NCBI RefSeq assembly: GCF_015223065.1
Contig: NZ_JADFBY010000004.1
Coordinates: 466,056-530,055, forward strand
Length of the DNA: 64,000 bases
From: Mucilaginibacter sp. JRF
Lineage (GTDB): Bacteria > Bacteroidota > Bacteroidia > Sphingobacteriales > Sphingobacteriaceae
Direction: 5' to 3'
The notes beneath the pieces were generated by a model, which searched no databases, was not told where the DNA came from, and saw nothing but the letters and a program-made list of their open reading frames with translations. The first letter of the stretch is position 1, and the number at the start of each line of letters is the position of its first letter. The translations under genes and the position numbers were made by a program. Positions 20,320-29,115 of the stretch are shown piece after piece.

Positions 20320-21318
20320 ATGAGGATAGCAATAAACGGATTCGGGCGTATAGGCCGCATTTTTCTGAGGAATATTTTAGATAAACCGGGCATTGAGGTA
20401 GTGGCCATAAACGACCTTACCGATACCCATACCCTCGCCCACCTGTTTAAGTACGATTCTGTTCACCGTGGCTTTAAGGGCTCGGTTGAGCATACCGATG
20501 GTGAGCTGATCATCAACGGAAGAACCATCAAAGTTTTCGCGCAGCGCGAACCATCGCAACTTCCCTGGAAAGAATTGGATATTGACCTCGTGGTAGAATC
20601 GACCGGCAAATTCACCTCGCAACAAGGTGCTCAGCAGCATTTGCAGGCCGGTGCCAAACAGGTCATAATATCTGCCCCGCCTACTGATAAAAGTGTGCCT
20701 ACTGTGGTGCTGGGTGTTAATGATGAATATATCGATCTGACGGCGCCTATCTTATCCAATGCATCATGCACTACCAACAACGTAGCTGCCATGGTAAAGA
20801 TACTGGATGATAACTGGGGTATTGTGGATGGCTACATCACCACCGTACACTCCATGACGGGCGACCAAAATCTGCACGATGCCCCGCATAAGGATCTGCG
20901 TCGTGCACGGGCGGCTTCCGCATCCATCATACCTACAACTACCGGCGCGGCAAAGGCCATTACTAATATTTTCAATCACCTTGAGGGTAAACTGGGTGGC
21001 GCAGGCATACGTGTGCCAGTATTGAACGGCTCGCTTACCGATTTTACCTGTAGCCTGAAAAAAGAAACTACCGTTGAGCAGATCAACGCCGCTTTTAAAC
21101 AGGCTGCATTGGGGCCGATGCAAAATATTTTAGAATATACCGAAGACCCGATAGTATCAACCGATATTTTAGACAACCCGCACAGTTGTATATTTGACGC
21201 GCAACTAACCTCCATAGTAGGCGGCCTGGTAAAGGTTGTTGGCTGGTACGATAACGAGATGGGCTACTCCAGCCGCCTTGCCGACTTGGTTGTAAAAATA
21301 AACGCCCTTAAAGCATGA
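20320..21318 (+). CDS. gap: Glyceraldehyde-3-phosphate dehydrogenase, type I
   Basis: The 332-residue glycolytic enzyme has an N-terminal NAD-binding motif INGFGRIGRI, catalytic C150 in SNASCTTNN, and the conserved VPVLNGSLTDFT and WYDNEMGYSSRL segments. It converts glyceraldehyde-3-phosphate to 1,3-bisphosphoglycerate. Its last four bases overlap the start of a GNAT acetyltransferase gene, implying coupled translation. Confidence 0.96.
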   Translation: MRIAINGFGRIGRIFLRNILDKPGIEVVAINDLTDTHTLAHLFKYDSVHRGFKGSVEHTDGELIINGRTIKVFAQREPSQLPWKELDIDLVVESTGKFTSQQGAQQHLQAGAKQVIISAPPTDKSVPTVVLGVNDEYIDLTAPILSNASCTTNNVAAMVKILDDNWGIVDGYITTVHSMTGDQNLHDAPHKDLRRARAASASIIPTTTGAAKAITNIFNHLEGKLGGAGIRVPVLNGSLTDFTCSLKKETTVEQINAAFKQAALGPMQNILEYTEDPIVSTDILDNPHSCIFDAQLTSIVGGLVKVVGWYDNEMGYSSRLADLVVKINALKA

Positions 21319-21749
21319 TAAAATTTATACATGTTGATGATCTGCTGCCCGTACGTAACGAAGTACTGCGCGAAGGCAAGCTGCAACTACACGAGTGCAT
21401 ATTCCCGACCGATAAGGTAGACGGCGCTTTTCACCTGGGTTATTACGTGGATGATGAGCTGGCCTGCGTGGCATCATTTCACCCGCAAAGTTATGGTGAG
21501 TTTAGCGGCAAAGGCTATCAGTTACGCGGCATGGCTACAGTTGAAAAGTATCGTGGTAAAGGCCTGGGTAATCAGTTACTGAACTTTGCCATAGTATACC
21601 TGCGTGGCCAGCAAGCCAACTACCTGTGGTGCAACGCCCGCAAAAAAGCCATGAATTTCTACTTCAATACCGGCTTTGAGGTGATATCTCCCGAGTTTGA
21701 AGTACCCGGCATCGGGCCGCATCATGTGATGTATTTAAGGGTGAGGTAA
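21315..21749 (+). CDS. GNAT family N-acetyltransferase
   Basis: A 144-residue protein with the GNAT acetyl-CoA motif A QLRGMATVEKYRGKGLGNQLL near residues 70-88 (here partly quoted) and a C-terminal MNFYFNTGFEV segment. It resembles small ElaA-like/uncharacterised acetyltransferases. The substrate is unknown. ATGA overlap with gap suggests translational coupling, but a metabolic link to glycolysis is not established. Confidence 0.85.
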   Translation: MIKFIHVDDLLPVRNEVLREGKLQLHECIFPTDKVDGAFHLGYYVDDELACVASFHPQSYGEFSGKGYQLRGMATVEKYRGKGLGNQLLNFAIVYLRGQQANYLWCNARKKAMNFYFNTGFEVISPEFEVPGIGPHHVMYLRVR

Positions 21750-21784
21750 CACCCCTCCTAAATCCTCCCCGAGGGGGAGGACTT
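21749..21784. repeat. Family A palindromic repeat
   Basis: The unit CCCCTCCTAAATCCTCCCC then GAGGGGGAGGACTT begins at the stop codon of the GNAT gene. The hairpin core could act as a terminator, but T-rich sequence does not follow immediately. Confidence 0.75.
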
Positions 21785-21881
21785 GAATACCATCTTGAAG
21801 ATATTTTTTTGTGCTTTAAACCTTATGCTAATAGGGCATCTAACAATAAATCTTATCTTTAATTACTAACCTGTTAACCCT

Positions 21882-23081
21882 ATGTCAACCTTAAAAGCAT
21901 TTTTTGTAGTGGCTGCCTTATGCTGGTTTAGCTGCCCGGCCTTTTCGCAATCTAAAGCCGGGGCAACCGATTCCTTAAGCGGCTTTATCACTCTTAATAT
22001 TGATGTAACTACACTTCAAGACACCGCCGGAGTTTTTAAAGTTCGTTTTGGCGGCGAAACGCTGTTCCCTGAAATTAAGAACAACCGGCTTACTGTTAAG
22101 CATTATCTTAAAGAACCAAGGCGGGCTTATTTAACATTTTACCCGCGGGATAGCATTAAAAAAGATCCGAACCGATCAACTGATAACATAATTGTGATGT
22201 ATAACGATTATTATACTTTCTTTTCACATCCGGGCGAATTCAACATAACCGTTAACAATTTTATAAATAAAAGCCGTATTGAGAATGCCAGCCAGTATCA
22301 AAAAGATTATGATAATATGGAATTGCTGCTTAACCAGTTTCAGGAAAATTTTGGGCGGCAAAATTCAGGTAAATATTTACAGCTACGATCAGCCACCGGT
22401 AAGTTGAAAGATTCATTATCTGTGCTAATGCAAAACCTGGCGACAGAAGCATACCGTAAACATTACGATGATGTAGTGCTTCCGTACATTAAAACGCATG
22501 CTGATTCTCCTACGGCCTTGCACCTGCTGCAAGAATACTCGTACACCTTTTTTGTAAATTATGATGCGCTAGAGTTACTGTACAATAACTTTACAGACAG
22601 GATAAAAGCCTTACCCAGTGCCCGTTTAGTATACAATGCTATTGACCGGCATCAATTTCAAAGTAACCTGATCGGCAAAGTTGCACCTGATTTTAGCTTG
22701 AAGGATGTTGCCGGTAAAGAAGTAGCATTAAAAAGCTTTCGGGGCAATGTTACTTTGATGGGGTTTTGGGCCAGTTGGTGCGGGCCATGCAGAGCCAACA
22801 ACCCGGGCTTAGTTAAGGTATACAATAAATTTAAAGCAAAGGGCTTTAAAATATTAGGCATATCGTTAGATCATAAAAAGGATGACTGGTTGAATGCCAT
22901 ACAAAAAGACGGTTTAACCTGGACACACGTATCTGACCTGAAATTCTGGAATGGCGACGTAAGTAAAATGTACCACATCAGCGCGGTACCTACCAATTAC
23001 CTTATTGATAAAGACGGCAAGGTGCTGGCCAAAAACTTAGATGAAAAAGCACTCGAACAACAGCTTGCAAAGCTATTGTAA
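21882..23081 (+). CDS. TlpA-type thioredoxin-fold protein (periplasmic thiol-disulfide protein)
   Basis: This 399-residue exported protein has signal peptide MSTLKAFFVVAALCWFSCPAFS. The N-terminal half (to about 260) is a beta-rich then helical region of the DUF4369 kind seen in Bacteroidota TlpA-like proteins. It is followed by an AhpC/TSA-Redoxin-like thioredoxin domain beginning APDFSLKDVAGK. The redox site is C300-G-P-C303 in WASWCGPCRAN, and the cis-proline region is SAVPTNYLID. It probably keeps periplasmic thiols reduced or serves cytochrome maturation; the partner is unknown. Confidence 0.88.
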   Translation: MSTLKAFFVVAALCWFSCPAFSQSKAGATDSLSGFITLNIDVTTLQDTAGVFKVRFGGETLFPEIKNNRLTVKHYLKEPRRAYLTFYPRDSIKKDPNRSTDNIIVMYNDYYTFFSHPGEFNITVNNFINKSRIENASQYQKDYDNMELLLNQFQENFGRQNSGKYLQLRSATGKLKDSLSVLMQNLATEAYRKHYDDVVLPYIKTHADSPTALHLLQEYSYTFFVNYDALELLYNNFTDRIKALPSARLVYNAIDRHQFQSNLIGKVAPDFSLKDVAGKEVALKSFRGNVTLMGFWASWCGPCRANNPGLVKVYNKFKAKGFKILGISLDHKKDDWLNAIQKDGLTWTHVSDLKFWNGDVSKMYHISAVPTNYLIDKDGKVLAKNLDEKALEQQLAKLL

Positions 23082-23687
23082 TAGCGATTTTATGTATTAA
23101 AGGAGAGTACTTTAAAAATTCTTGTCATATCGATTGAGTACGAAAGAGAAATCTGTCGCTTTGTTATGAACGCGTGCAGATCTCTCACTATCGTTCGAGA
23201 TGACAAGATTGGGGAAGCAAAAGCTACAGTCAGCGGAACACCTCCCTGCCCTCCCCTGGGAGGGAATTAGTATTATTCATTATTCCATCAAGCAAAAGCA
23301 CAACCCGTAAATAACCTATCCTACCGGCATCAGAAATGCCCGGAGTAACACAAGCCCTGCCAAAGCACATCCTTTCACCGGGCAGGGCGCAGCCGGCAGT
23401 TTTTGCTTCTTTTGTCTGCACAAAAGAACCCCCTCCTAAATCCTCCCCGAGAGGGAGGACTTAAAAATAAATCGTCAGTCTGCTCTTGGGCGCAAACCCC
23501 AGTTACTTTGTCTTAAACACAAAGTCACCAAACTTAGCGATAGCGATCTCATGAACACCTTAAAAATTAACATCCCGTGAATAAAGTCAAGGCAGAAAAA
23601 ACCTTCCGCCCGCAAGGCCATACTCACTGGTCCGGTTTTCTGCCAGGCCGACGCGCTTTTTATTTTAGATTATTTTAATTAAAAAAC

Positions 23688-23773
23688 GCGTCATTGCGAG
23701 GAACGAAGCAATCTCTTTAGGATATTCCCGTGGACAAATCACTCGGGGATTGCTTCGTTCCTCGCAATGACGC
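23688..23773. repeat. Family C element: perfect 26-bp inverted repeat
   Basis: The arms at 23688-23713 (starting GCGTCATTGCGAGGAACGAA) and 23748-23773 are exact reverse complements over 26 bp around a 34-bp loop. This looks like a MITE- or REP-type element. A diverged partial copy in the opposite sense lies at about 12610-12650. Confidence 0.9.
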
Positions 23774-23847
23774 AAATGTATAAATCCCCTCGCTCCACAC
23801 TCGCCAAACCTTATGAAACCCTACTATTTACCTTTACGCTTTTACCT

Positions 23848-23876
23848 TTTGGCTTTCACCTTAAATTGTATCTTTG
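23848..23876 (+). promoter_or_regulatory. Promoter of glyS
   Basis: TTTGG-like sequence at 23848-23852 and TATCTTTG (23869-23876) form a Bacteroidota promoter. The glyS ATG at 23884 begins only seven bases after the -7 box, predicting an (almost) leaderless mRNA. Confidence 0.6.
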
Positions 23877-23883
23877 CCCTGTT

Positions 23884-25365
23884 ATGAGTAAAGCGACCGA
23901 CGAACTTTTTAAGAACGTAATATCACACGCTAAGGAGTACGGTTTTGTATTCCAGTCGAGCGAAATATATGATGGCCTGAGCGCCGTTTATGACTATGGG
24001 CAAAATGGCTCGGAGTTAAAAAACAATATTAAAACCTACTGGTGGAAAGCCATGGTGCAAATGCACGAAAATATTGTGGGCATTGATGCCGCCATATTTA
24101 TGCACCCTACCACCTGGAAAGCCAGCGGACACGTTGACGGCTTTAGCGACCCGATGATCGATAACAAGGATTCAAAGAAACGTTATCGCGCCGATCAGCT
24201 ATTGGAAGATCGTATCGCAAAATACGAGGCTGAAGGTAAAACTGAAAAAGCCGCCGCTTTACAAACTGCGATGGATGATGCCCTGAAGGCTGAAGATCTG
24301 CCTCGCCTTAAAGAGTTAATTATTGAGCAGGAAATTGCCTGCCCGGTAAGCGGCACCCGCAATTGGACAGACGTTCGTCAATTCAACCTGATGTTCAGCA
24401 CACAGGTTGGCGCTATTGCTGATGAGTCTGAAACTATATATCTGCGCCCTGAAACCGCTCAAGGTATTTTTGTGAACTACTTGAACGTGCAGAAATCAGG
24501 CCGTATGAAAATACCTTTCGGTATCGCACAGATAGGCAAGGCTTTCCGTAACGAGGTTATCGCGCGTCAGTTCATCATCCGTATGCGCGAGTTTGAGCAA
24601 ATGGAGATGCAATTCTTTGTTCGCCCCGGCACGCAAAAAGAGTGGTTCAATACCTGGAAGGAAAATCGCCTTAAATGGCACCTTGCCCTGGGTACCCCGG
24701 CCGAAAAATACCGTTACCACGAGCATACTAAATTAGCGCACTACGCTGATGCCGCCTTTGATATTGAGTACAATTTTCCGTTCGGTTTTAAAGAGGTGGA
24801 AGGTATACACAGCCGCACCGATTTTGACCTGAGCCAACACCAGCAATACTCAGGCAAAAAAATGCAATATTTTGACCCCGAGGTTGACCCTGAAACAGGC
24901 AAGCCGTTTGGTAACTACATACCTTACGTTATTGAAACTTCGATAGGTTTAGACAGGATGTTCCTGCTTACACTGATCAACGCCTACGAGGAAGAAGACC
25001 TGAGTACCGACGAGAAACAGGATAGCCGCACCGTACTGCGCCTGCCGTCTGTACTGGCACCGGTTAAGGCCGCTATTTTCCCGCTTACCAAAAAAGACGG
25101 TTTACCTGAAAAGGCCCGCGAAATTATGGATAAGCTGAAACTTGATTTCAACGTGCAATACGAGGAGAAGGATGCTATCGGTAAACGCTACCGCCGTCAG
25201 GATGCTATTGGTACACCTTTCTGTATCACGGTTGATCACCAGACCTTAGAAGACAATACCGTAACCATACGCTACCGCGATACCATGCAACAGGAACGTG
25301 TAGCCGCCGATCAACTAGAGAAGATAATTGGCGATATGGTTAGCTGGAAAAGTGTGCTGAAATAA
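23884..25365 (+). CDS. glyS: Glycine--tRNA ligase
   Basis: The 493-residue enzyme is the homodimeric class II glycyl-tRNA synthetase (the eukaryotic/Thermus-type alpha2 form, often called glyQS). It has motif 2 FGIAQIGKAFRNEV with catalytic arginine, the RPETAQGIFVNY substrate loop and motif 3 YVIETSIGLDRM, then a C-terminal anticodon-binding domain from about residue 390. The frame is open upstream to 23767, but that part is encoded by repeat and promoter sequence, so ATG 23884 is used. Confidence 0.95.
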   Translation: MSKATDELFKNVISHAKEYGFVFQSSEIYDGLSAVYDYGQNGSELKNNIKTYWWKAMVQMHENIVGIDAAIFMHPTTWKASGHVDGFSDPMIDNKDSKKRYRADQLLEDRIAKYEAEGKTEKAAALQTAMDDALKAEDLPRLKELIIEQEIACPVSGTRNWTDVRQFNLMFSTQVGAIADESETIYLRPETAQGIFVNYLNVQKSGRMKIPFGIAQIGKAFRNEVIARQFIIRMREFEQMEMQFFVRPGTQKEWFNTWKENRLKWHLALGTPAEKYRYHEHTKLAHYADAAFDIEYNFPFGFKEVEGIHSRTDFDLSQHQQYSGKKMQYFDPEVDPETGKPFGNYIPYVIETSIGLDRMFLLTLINAYEEEDLSTDEKQDSRTVLRLPSVLAPVKAAIFPLTKKDGLPEKAREIMDKLKLDFNVQYEEKDAIGKRYRRQDAIGTPFCITVDHQTLEDNTVTIRYRDTMQQERVAADQLEKIIGDMVSWKSVLK

Positions 25366-25369
25366 TTAC

Positions 25370-25403
25370 CCCTCCTAAATCCTTCCCCAAAGGGGAAGAC
25401 TTT
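25370..25403. repeat. Family A palindromic repeat
   Basis: CCCCTCCTAAATCCTTCCCC followed by AAAGGGGAAGACTTT, directly downstream of the glyS stop codon. The paired changes CTTCCCC/GGGGAAG keep the stem, a sign that hairpin structure is maintained. Confidence 0.75.
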
Positions 25404-25413
25404 AAAAATAAAA

Positions 25414-25501
25414 ATGTCATTTCGATCGAGGTACGAGGAGAAATCTGTCGCCTGATTATGAACGCAGACAGATCTCTCACTATCGTTCGAGATGACAAGA
25501 T
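25414..25501. repeat. Family B palindromic repeat
   Basis: Outer words TGTCATTTCGA and TCGAGATGACA are inverted around GAGAAATCTGTCGC, TGAACGC and CAGATCTCTCACTATCG, the same arrangement as at 23121-23208. Confidence 0.75.
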
Positions 25502-25536
25502 AAATTAAGGCCATGCGGTTAATATAATAAAACAAA

Positions 25537-25569
25537 GAACGCCGGATAGTTACTCACTACCCGGCGTTC
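25537..25569. terminator. Hairpin between convergent glyS and DUF4394 gene
   Basis: GAACGCCGG and CCGGCGTTC form a 9-bp perfect stem around a 15-nt partly paired loop. Flanking A/T-rich sequence on both sides would allow termination in either direction. Confidence 0.65.
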
Positions 25570-25588
25570 ATTATTTATGGCTATTTAA

Positions 25589-27124
25589 TTAAAAGCCCAA
25601 GCCTAAACTAAACGCTTTATAGTTACCTGTAACCGTTGCGCCTGCGGTTGCAGCGCCGGTGGTTAGGTTAATAGTATAAACTTTGGTTGTACCATCAACA
25701 TTAAGCAAGGCATAGCCTGTGCCACTGGTACTGCCAATATCAAAACCATTGGTAGCCGCGGCATCCACACCTAATGCGCCAACGCTAACCAAGGTACCAT
25801 CGTTAGGTGGATCTTGCTTGTAAAGGGTATTATTTTCTGTATCGATATCAAATAACACGGTTGATGTAGCACCGGCAAAGTTATTGGTATAAGCAGCCGC
25901 GGTTACTGATGGGCTGTCCGGAGATAACTCACCATCAACAAAAGCTACAGCACCTGTTTCGGGATGGAGGCGTAAGTTTTGACCGGTGTTGCTTACTACA
26001 CGAATACGATCAACCGTTGGGTTAAAATCAAACCCAAATTGCGTACCCGAAAGCGAGGTGGTAAATGGCAGGATGCCTACTGCCGCTGCTGCGCCTGTCG
26101 CTAAATTAAGTGTGTACAATCTGTTTGTGCTACCCAAAGCATAAAGCTGTCCGTTAACCGGGCGAAAATCAATACCTAAAATATTCTCGCCGCTTGCTAT
26201 ACCCGTAATAGCCTTGGTAACCGGGCTCGGGCTCATCGGGTTAAATATCACCAGCTCGTTAGCTTCGCTGATGGCATAAGCAACAGGCTCGGTAGGTATG
26301 GCAAAACCTGTTACGGCTCTTGCTAAGTCATTTTGTACTTTGGTAGCTCTACCTGTAGTTATATTAATGCTGTATAAGCTTGTTTTACCGCCAACAGTTA
26401 GCGCGGCCAAAGCAGCCTCCCCATCGGGGCTGATGTCAAAACCACCTGCTTGCTCAACATTAACACCCAGGCTACCTATTTCAACAAGGGTACCATCGTT
26501 TGGTGGGTCTTGCTTGTAAAGCTTATCGTTGGTTACGTCGATCACAAAAAGTTCGGTGCTGGTTGCACCTGCTCTGTTTTGTGTGTAGGCAGCGGCTGTA
26601 ACACTGGCGTTAGCTGCACCGTTTAAGGCTCCATCGGTAAATGCCACTGCACCGGTTTCGGGATGTAAGCGCAGGTTTTGGCCGCTTGATGTTACCAGGC
26701 GAATCCTGTCAACGGTCGGGTTAAAATCAAAGCCTACGGCTGTACCATTAATGGCAGGAGTAAATGGCGCTGAACCGATTGCACGTGCCGAGCCGCTCTC
26801 GGTATTAATAACATAAATACGGCTGGTGCTACCTACGCCATAAAGTTCGCCGGTAGCCGGTCTGAAATCAATACCCAAAATAGTTTCATTACTTTGCAAG
26901 CCTGTAATATTGGTTTGCTTGGTAACTGATGATGGATTTTTGGCATTGAAACTCACCAGTGTGTTGTTTGACGCCAGGGCATACACTGCCAAATCGGGAC
27001 CTATTACTGAGCCGTCCTCGGGGTTGTCAATGTCATTATCCTTTGAACACGATGACGTGATCAGTAAAATAGCGGCTGCGCACACCATGGCCAGCCTCTT
27101 CAAAGAAAAGTTGAATGTTCTCAT
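25589..27124 (-). CDS. Lipoprotein with two tandem DUF4394 domains
   Basis: The 511-residue protein starts with a lipoprotein signal peptide whose lipobox is ITSSC (C26), then an acidic linker SKDNDIDNPEDGS. Two homologous halves follow (about residues 45-275 and 280-511). Each carries the sequence set ENILGIDFRP (or ETILGIDFRP), FGFDFNPTVDRIR, QNLRLHPETGAV and KQDPPNDGTL. This is the DUF4394 beta-propeller-like domain of unknown function. Halves are close enough in sequence to indicate internal duplication. It is probably outer-membrane anchored. Confidence 0.85.
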   Translation of the reverse strand: MRTFNFSLKRLAMVCAAAILLITSSCSKDNDIDNPEDGSVIGPDLAVYALASNNTLVSFNAKNPSSVTKQTNITGLQSNETILGIDFRPATGELYGVGSTSRIYVINTESGSARAIGSAPFTPAINGTAVGFDFNPTVDRIRLVTSSGQNLRLHPETGAVAFTDGALNGAANASVTAAAYTQNRAGATSTELFVIDVTNDKLYKQDPPNDGTLVEIGSLGVNVEQAGGFDISPDGEAALAALTVGGKTSLYSINITTGRATKVQNDLARAVTGFAIPTEPVAYAISEANELVIFNPMSPSPVTKAITGIASGENILGIDFRPVNGQLYALGSTNRLYTLNLATGAAAAVGILPFTTSLSGTQFGFDFNPTVDRIRVVSNTGQNLRLHPETGAVAFVDGELSPDSPSVTAAAYTNNFAGATSTVLFDIDTENNTLYKQDPPNDGTLVSVGALGVDAAATNGFDIGSTSGTGYALLNVDGTTKVYTINLTTGAATAGATVTGNYKAFSLGLGF

Positions 27125-27181
27125 TTTTCAAGATAGATTAGAAGTAAATACAATACGGCGAAATGCCGCGGTTAAGATTTT

Positions 27182-27523
27182 TTAGCAATAAAGCATCACA
27201 CCATCGGGAGGCGGTATGGTTATTTTTTGGTAGTACGATGATTTGTAGCTGCCTTTGTAGGCGGTACAATGTTTTATATTGCTATGCCAAAGCACATTAT
27301 AATATGTTTGGCTGAAGGGGCGGGTGAATTCTTTTTCGAGCGAAGAACTGCTTTCTGATTTCTTTTCGCTATCGTCAGTATCAGTACCGGGAGCCATCTC
27401 CTTATCGTACGATAAGGCCGCGATAAACACAGGCGATACCATCTTAAACCCTATTAATAGGATAAAGAGCATGCCGATGGCAATACGCAGGTATATTTTG
27501 CTATGGTTTAAAGCTACTTTCAC
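27182..27523 (-). CDS. Hypothetical single-pass membrane protein
   Basis: This 113-residue protein is not recognised. It has one hydrophobic segment near the N terminus (IAIGMLFILLIGFKMVSPVF, residues 14-33), then an acidic and serine-rich linker (TDTDDSEKKSESSSSLEKE) and a C-terminal part with HCTAYKG and a final cysteine. The reading frame is preserved and codon use resembles that of its neighbours. It lies 57 bp upstream of the DUF4394 gene on the same strand and may share its transcript. Confidence 0.55.
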   Translation of the reverse strand: MKVALNHSKIYLRIAIGMLFILLIGFKMVSPVFIAALSYDKEMAPGTDTDDSEKKSESSSSLEKEFTRPFSQTYYNVLWHSNIKHCTAYKGSYKSSYYQKITIPPPDGVMLYC

Positions 27524-27668
27524 GTAATGTTTAACAACGGGTAGATTGTTGCATTCAATTACGTTCGGTATATACCTCTGGTTTTTGAAGATATTCGATT
27601 AGAGCTGTTTGGAGTAAAGAAATTTACAAAATCAGGATTTTGGGAGCGACTTATTAGAAAGTTATTAT

Positions 27669-27699
27669 AAATGAGGCTGCTTTACCAACAGCCTCATTT
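27669..27699 (-). terminator. Terminator of the agu operon
   Basis: AAATGAGGCTG and CAGCCTCATTT make an 11-bp perfect stem with a 9-nt loop, 3 bp past the aguA stop codon on the minus strand. It is followed there by an A/T-rich tail. Confidence 0.8.
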
Positions 27700-27701
27700 G
27701 T

Positions 27702-28760
27702 TTATATTACATCTGGCTCCTGCTGGCTCAGGCAATGGAAACTGCCCAAACCCCATATAATGTCGGTAGAATCGACCCCTACAACCTTACGATCGGGGAA
27801 GCATTGGGTTAGTATGTCTAATGCCTTATCGTCATTAGCGCAACGGTAGGTTGGCACCACCACGGCGGCATTGCCAATGTAAAAATTGGCGTATGATGCA
27901 GGCAGTCGCTGGTCGTCATAAATCACCGGATCGGGCATTGGCAGCTCCACAATATTCAGTTGCTTGCCGTTGATCAGTCGCATGGTTTTAAGGGCTTGCA
28001 GGTTCTCCTGCAAAATGTGGTAGTTTTCGTCGTTCCTGTTCTCCTCAACAACGGTAACTACGGTATCCTCGTTCACAAAGCGGGTAATATCGTCAATATG
28101 GCCGTCGGTATCGTCGCCAATAATGCCATCGCCCAGCCAAAGCACCTGCTCCACACCATAGTAGTTTTGCAGGTAACCTTCTATTTGTTGCTGATTAAGG
28201 TGCGGATTACGGTTTTGGTTCAACAAGCAAGCCGTAGTAGTTAATACGGTGCCTTTTCCGTTAAAATCAACCGAGCCACCTTCCATAACAATGCCAGGGT
28301 GATATACCGGCAGATTATAATATTCGGCAATGCGGGTAGGTATCACATCGTCCAGATCGTACGGAGGATATTTATCTCCCCACGCATTGTAGCCCCAATC
28401 AACCACTACCTTTTGTTTGGTTTCGGGGTTGATCAAAAACGCCGGACCATGATCACGGCACCAGGCATCATTGGTAGGGAATTCAAAGAACTCGATCTTA
28501 CTCAGATCAGCACCCACCAAAGTAAGCTGCTGCTGCGCGAAAGCCTCCATCTCTTTATTCACCACGTTGATGCGCACAAACTCGCCTACCGCTATCTCCT
28601 TAATAAACTCGCAATAGCGATGGTATATCATCTGTATCTTACCCGGCCATGAAGCCTCCTTGTGCGGCCAGCTAAGCCAGGTAGCCACATGCGGCGCCCA
28701 TTCGGCAGGGAAGTGGAAGCCGGAGGCTCTTAAGTCAATAGACGATGGTCGATGGTCCAT
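27702..28760 (-). CDS. aguA: Agmatine deiminase
   Basis: The 352-residue enzyme of the peptidyl-arginine deiminase fold hydrolyses agmatine to N-carbamoylputrescine. Signatures are FHFPAEWAPHVATWLSWPH near the N terminus, NDAWCRDHGPAF, MEGGSVDFNGKGT, DTDGHIDDITRF and catalytic C343 in GSFHCLSQQEP. The partner enzyme is encoded at 29151-30020. Its first nine residues (MDHRPSSID) are encoded by the right arm of an inverted repeat that brackets the four-helix-bundle gene just upstream, so the original start may have been replaced or overlaid by that element. Confidence 0.92.
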   Translation of the reverse strand: MDHRPSSIDLRASGFHFPAEWAPHVATWLSWPHKEASWPGKIQMIYHRYCEFIKEIAVGEFVRINVVNKEMEAFAQQQLTLVGADLSKIEFFEFPTNDAWCRDHGPAFLINPETKQKVVVDWGYNAWGDKYPPYDLDDVIPTRIAEYYNLPVYHPGIVMEGGSVDFNGKGTVLTTTACLLNQNRNPHLNQQQIEGYLQNYYGVEQVLWLGDGIIGDDTDGHIDDITRFVNEDTVVTVVEENRNDENYHILQENLQALKTMRLINGKQLNIVELPMPDPVIYDDQRLPASYANFYIGNAAVVVPTYRCANDDKALDILTQCFPDRKVVGVDSTDIIWGLGSFHCLSQQEPDVI

Positions 28761-28765
28761 AGTAT
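28733..28765. repeat. Inverted-repeat arm of the four-helix-bundle element (aguA side)
   Basis: This 33-bp arm (beginning AGTCAATAGACGATGG) pairs with 29114-29146 at 27 of 33 positions, plus one G-U. It covers the start codon and first codons of aguA and touches the stop codon of the four-helix-bundle gene. Confidence 0.85.
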
Positions 28766-29115
28766 TATAATGTTTTTCTTAGTGAAGTGATCATTTTACA
28801 TAACGATTGATATTCATTATACAATCGATCAAAATGATCATTCGATATTAAATCTCTTTTCTTAGCAATAAATAAGCACGATACAACCTCAATAGCCGAG
28901 CGTAGAGCGTAACTTAAAAAGTTTTTAAACACAGCATTAGTCTGACCTGTACAACCTTCGGCAATGTTCAGCACTACTGAATCGGCAGCACGTTTAATTT
29001 GCGAGGTCAATATAAAAAGTTCTTCTTTAGGAAAAAGTTTAGTTAAACTATCAATTTCCACGGTTAGGTCAAGCGCTCTTTGCCAAACCTGCAAACTCTC
29101 AAACTTAAACGACAT
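28765..29115 (-). CDS. Four-helix-bundle protein (23S rRNA intervening-sequence protein family)
   Basis: This 116-residue protein has the S23/IVP family pattern: FESLQVWQRALDLTVEI, LFPKEELFILTSQIKRAADSVVLNIAEG and FLSYALRSAIEVVSCLFIA (each a helix of the bundle). Relatives are encoded inside intervening sequences of bacterial 23S rRNA genes, and structurally similar Avd proteins serve diversity-generating retroelements. Here no rRNA or reverse transcriptase is near. The gene sits between aguB and aguA, and its start and stop codons coincide with the inner ends of a 33-bp inverted repeat (28733-28765 / 29114-29146). It therefore occupies exactly the loop of a potential RNA hairpin. Function unknown. 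Confidence 0.88.
   Translation of the reverse strand: MSFKFESLQVWQRALDLTVEIDSLTKLFPKEELFILTSQIKRAADSVVLNIAEGCTGQTNAVFKNFLSYALRSAIEVVSCLFIAKKRDLISNDHFDRLYNEYQSLCKMITSLRKTL

Larger units (their letters stand above)
23082..23883. repeat. Composite repeat cluster, 800 bp without a gene
   Basis: The gap upstream of glyS holds family B (23121-23208), a CCCTCC/GGGAGG palindrome (23240-23268), family A (23420-23462) and family C (23688-23773). Between them are two further low-complexity words, a stretch with TTTTGCTTCTTTTGTCTGCA (23399-23418) and one with ACTTTGTCTTAAACACAAAG (23503-23522). Short open frames inside do not look like genes. This seems to be a landing zone where several non-coding repeat families have accumulated. 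Confidence 0.75.

Noticed and set aside
21750..21790. Family A hairpins as dedicated transcription terminators
   Set aside because: Copies occur in both orientations and in clusters, and most lack an adjacent T-run. Some may still terminate transcription, but the sequence family is better described as an interspersed repeat.
23230..23421. Short open frame in the gap before glyS
   Set aside because: It consists of repeat-family sequence, not of a conserved coding region. The same holds for short frames at 5759-5956, 12619-12804 and 25311-25535.
28765..29115. Diversity-generating retroelement, because the four-helix-bundle protein resembles Avd
   Set aside because: No reverse transcriptase, template repeat or variable repeat is present in the vicinity.
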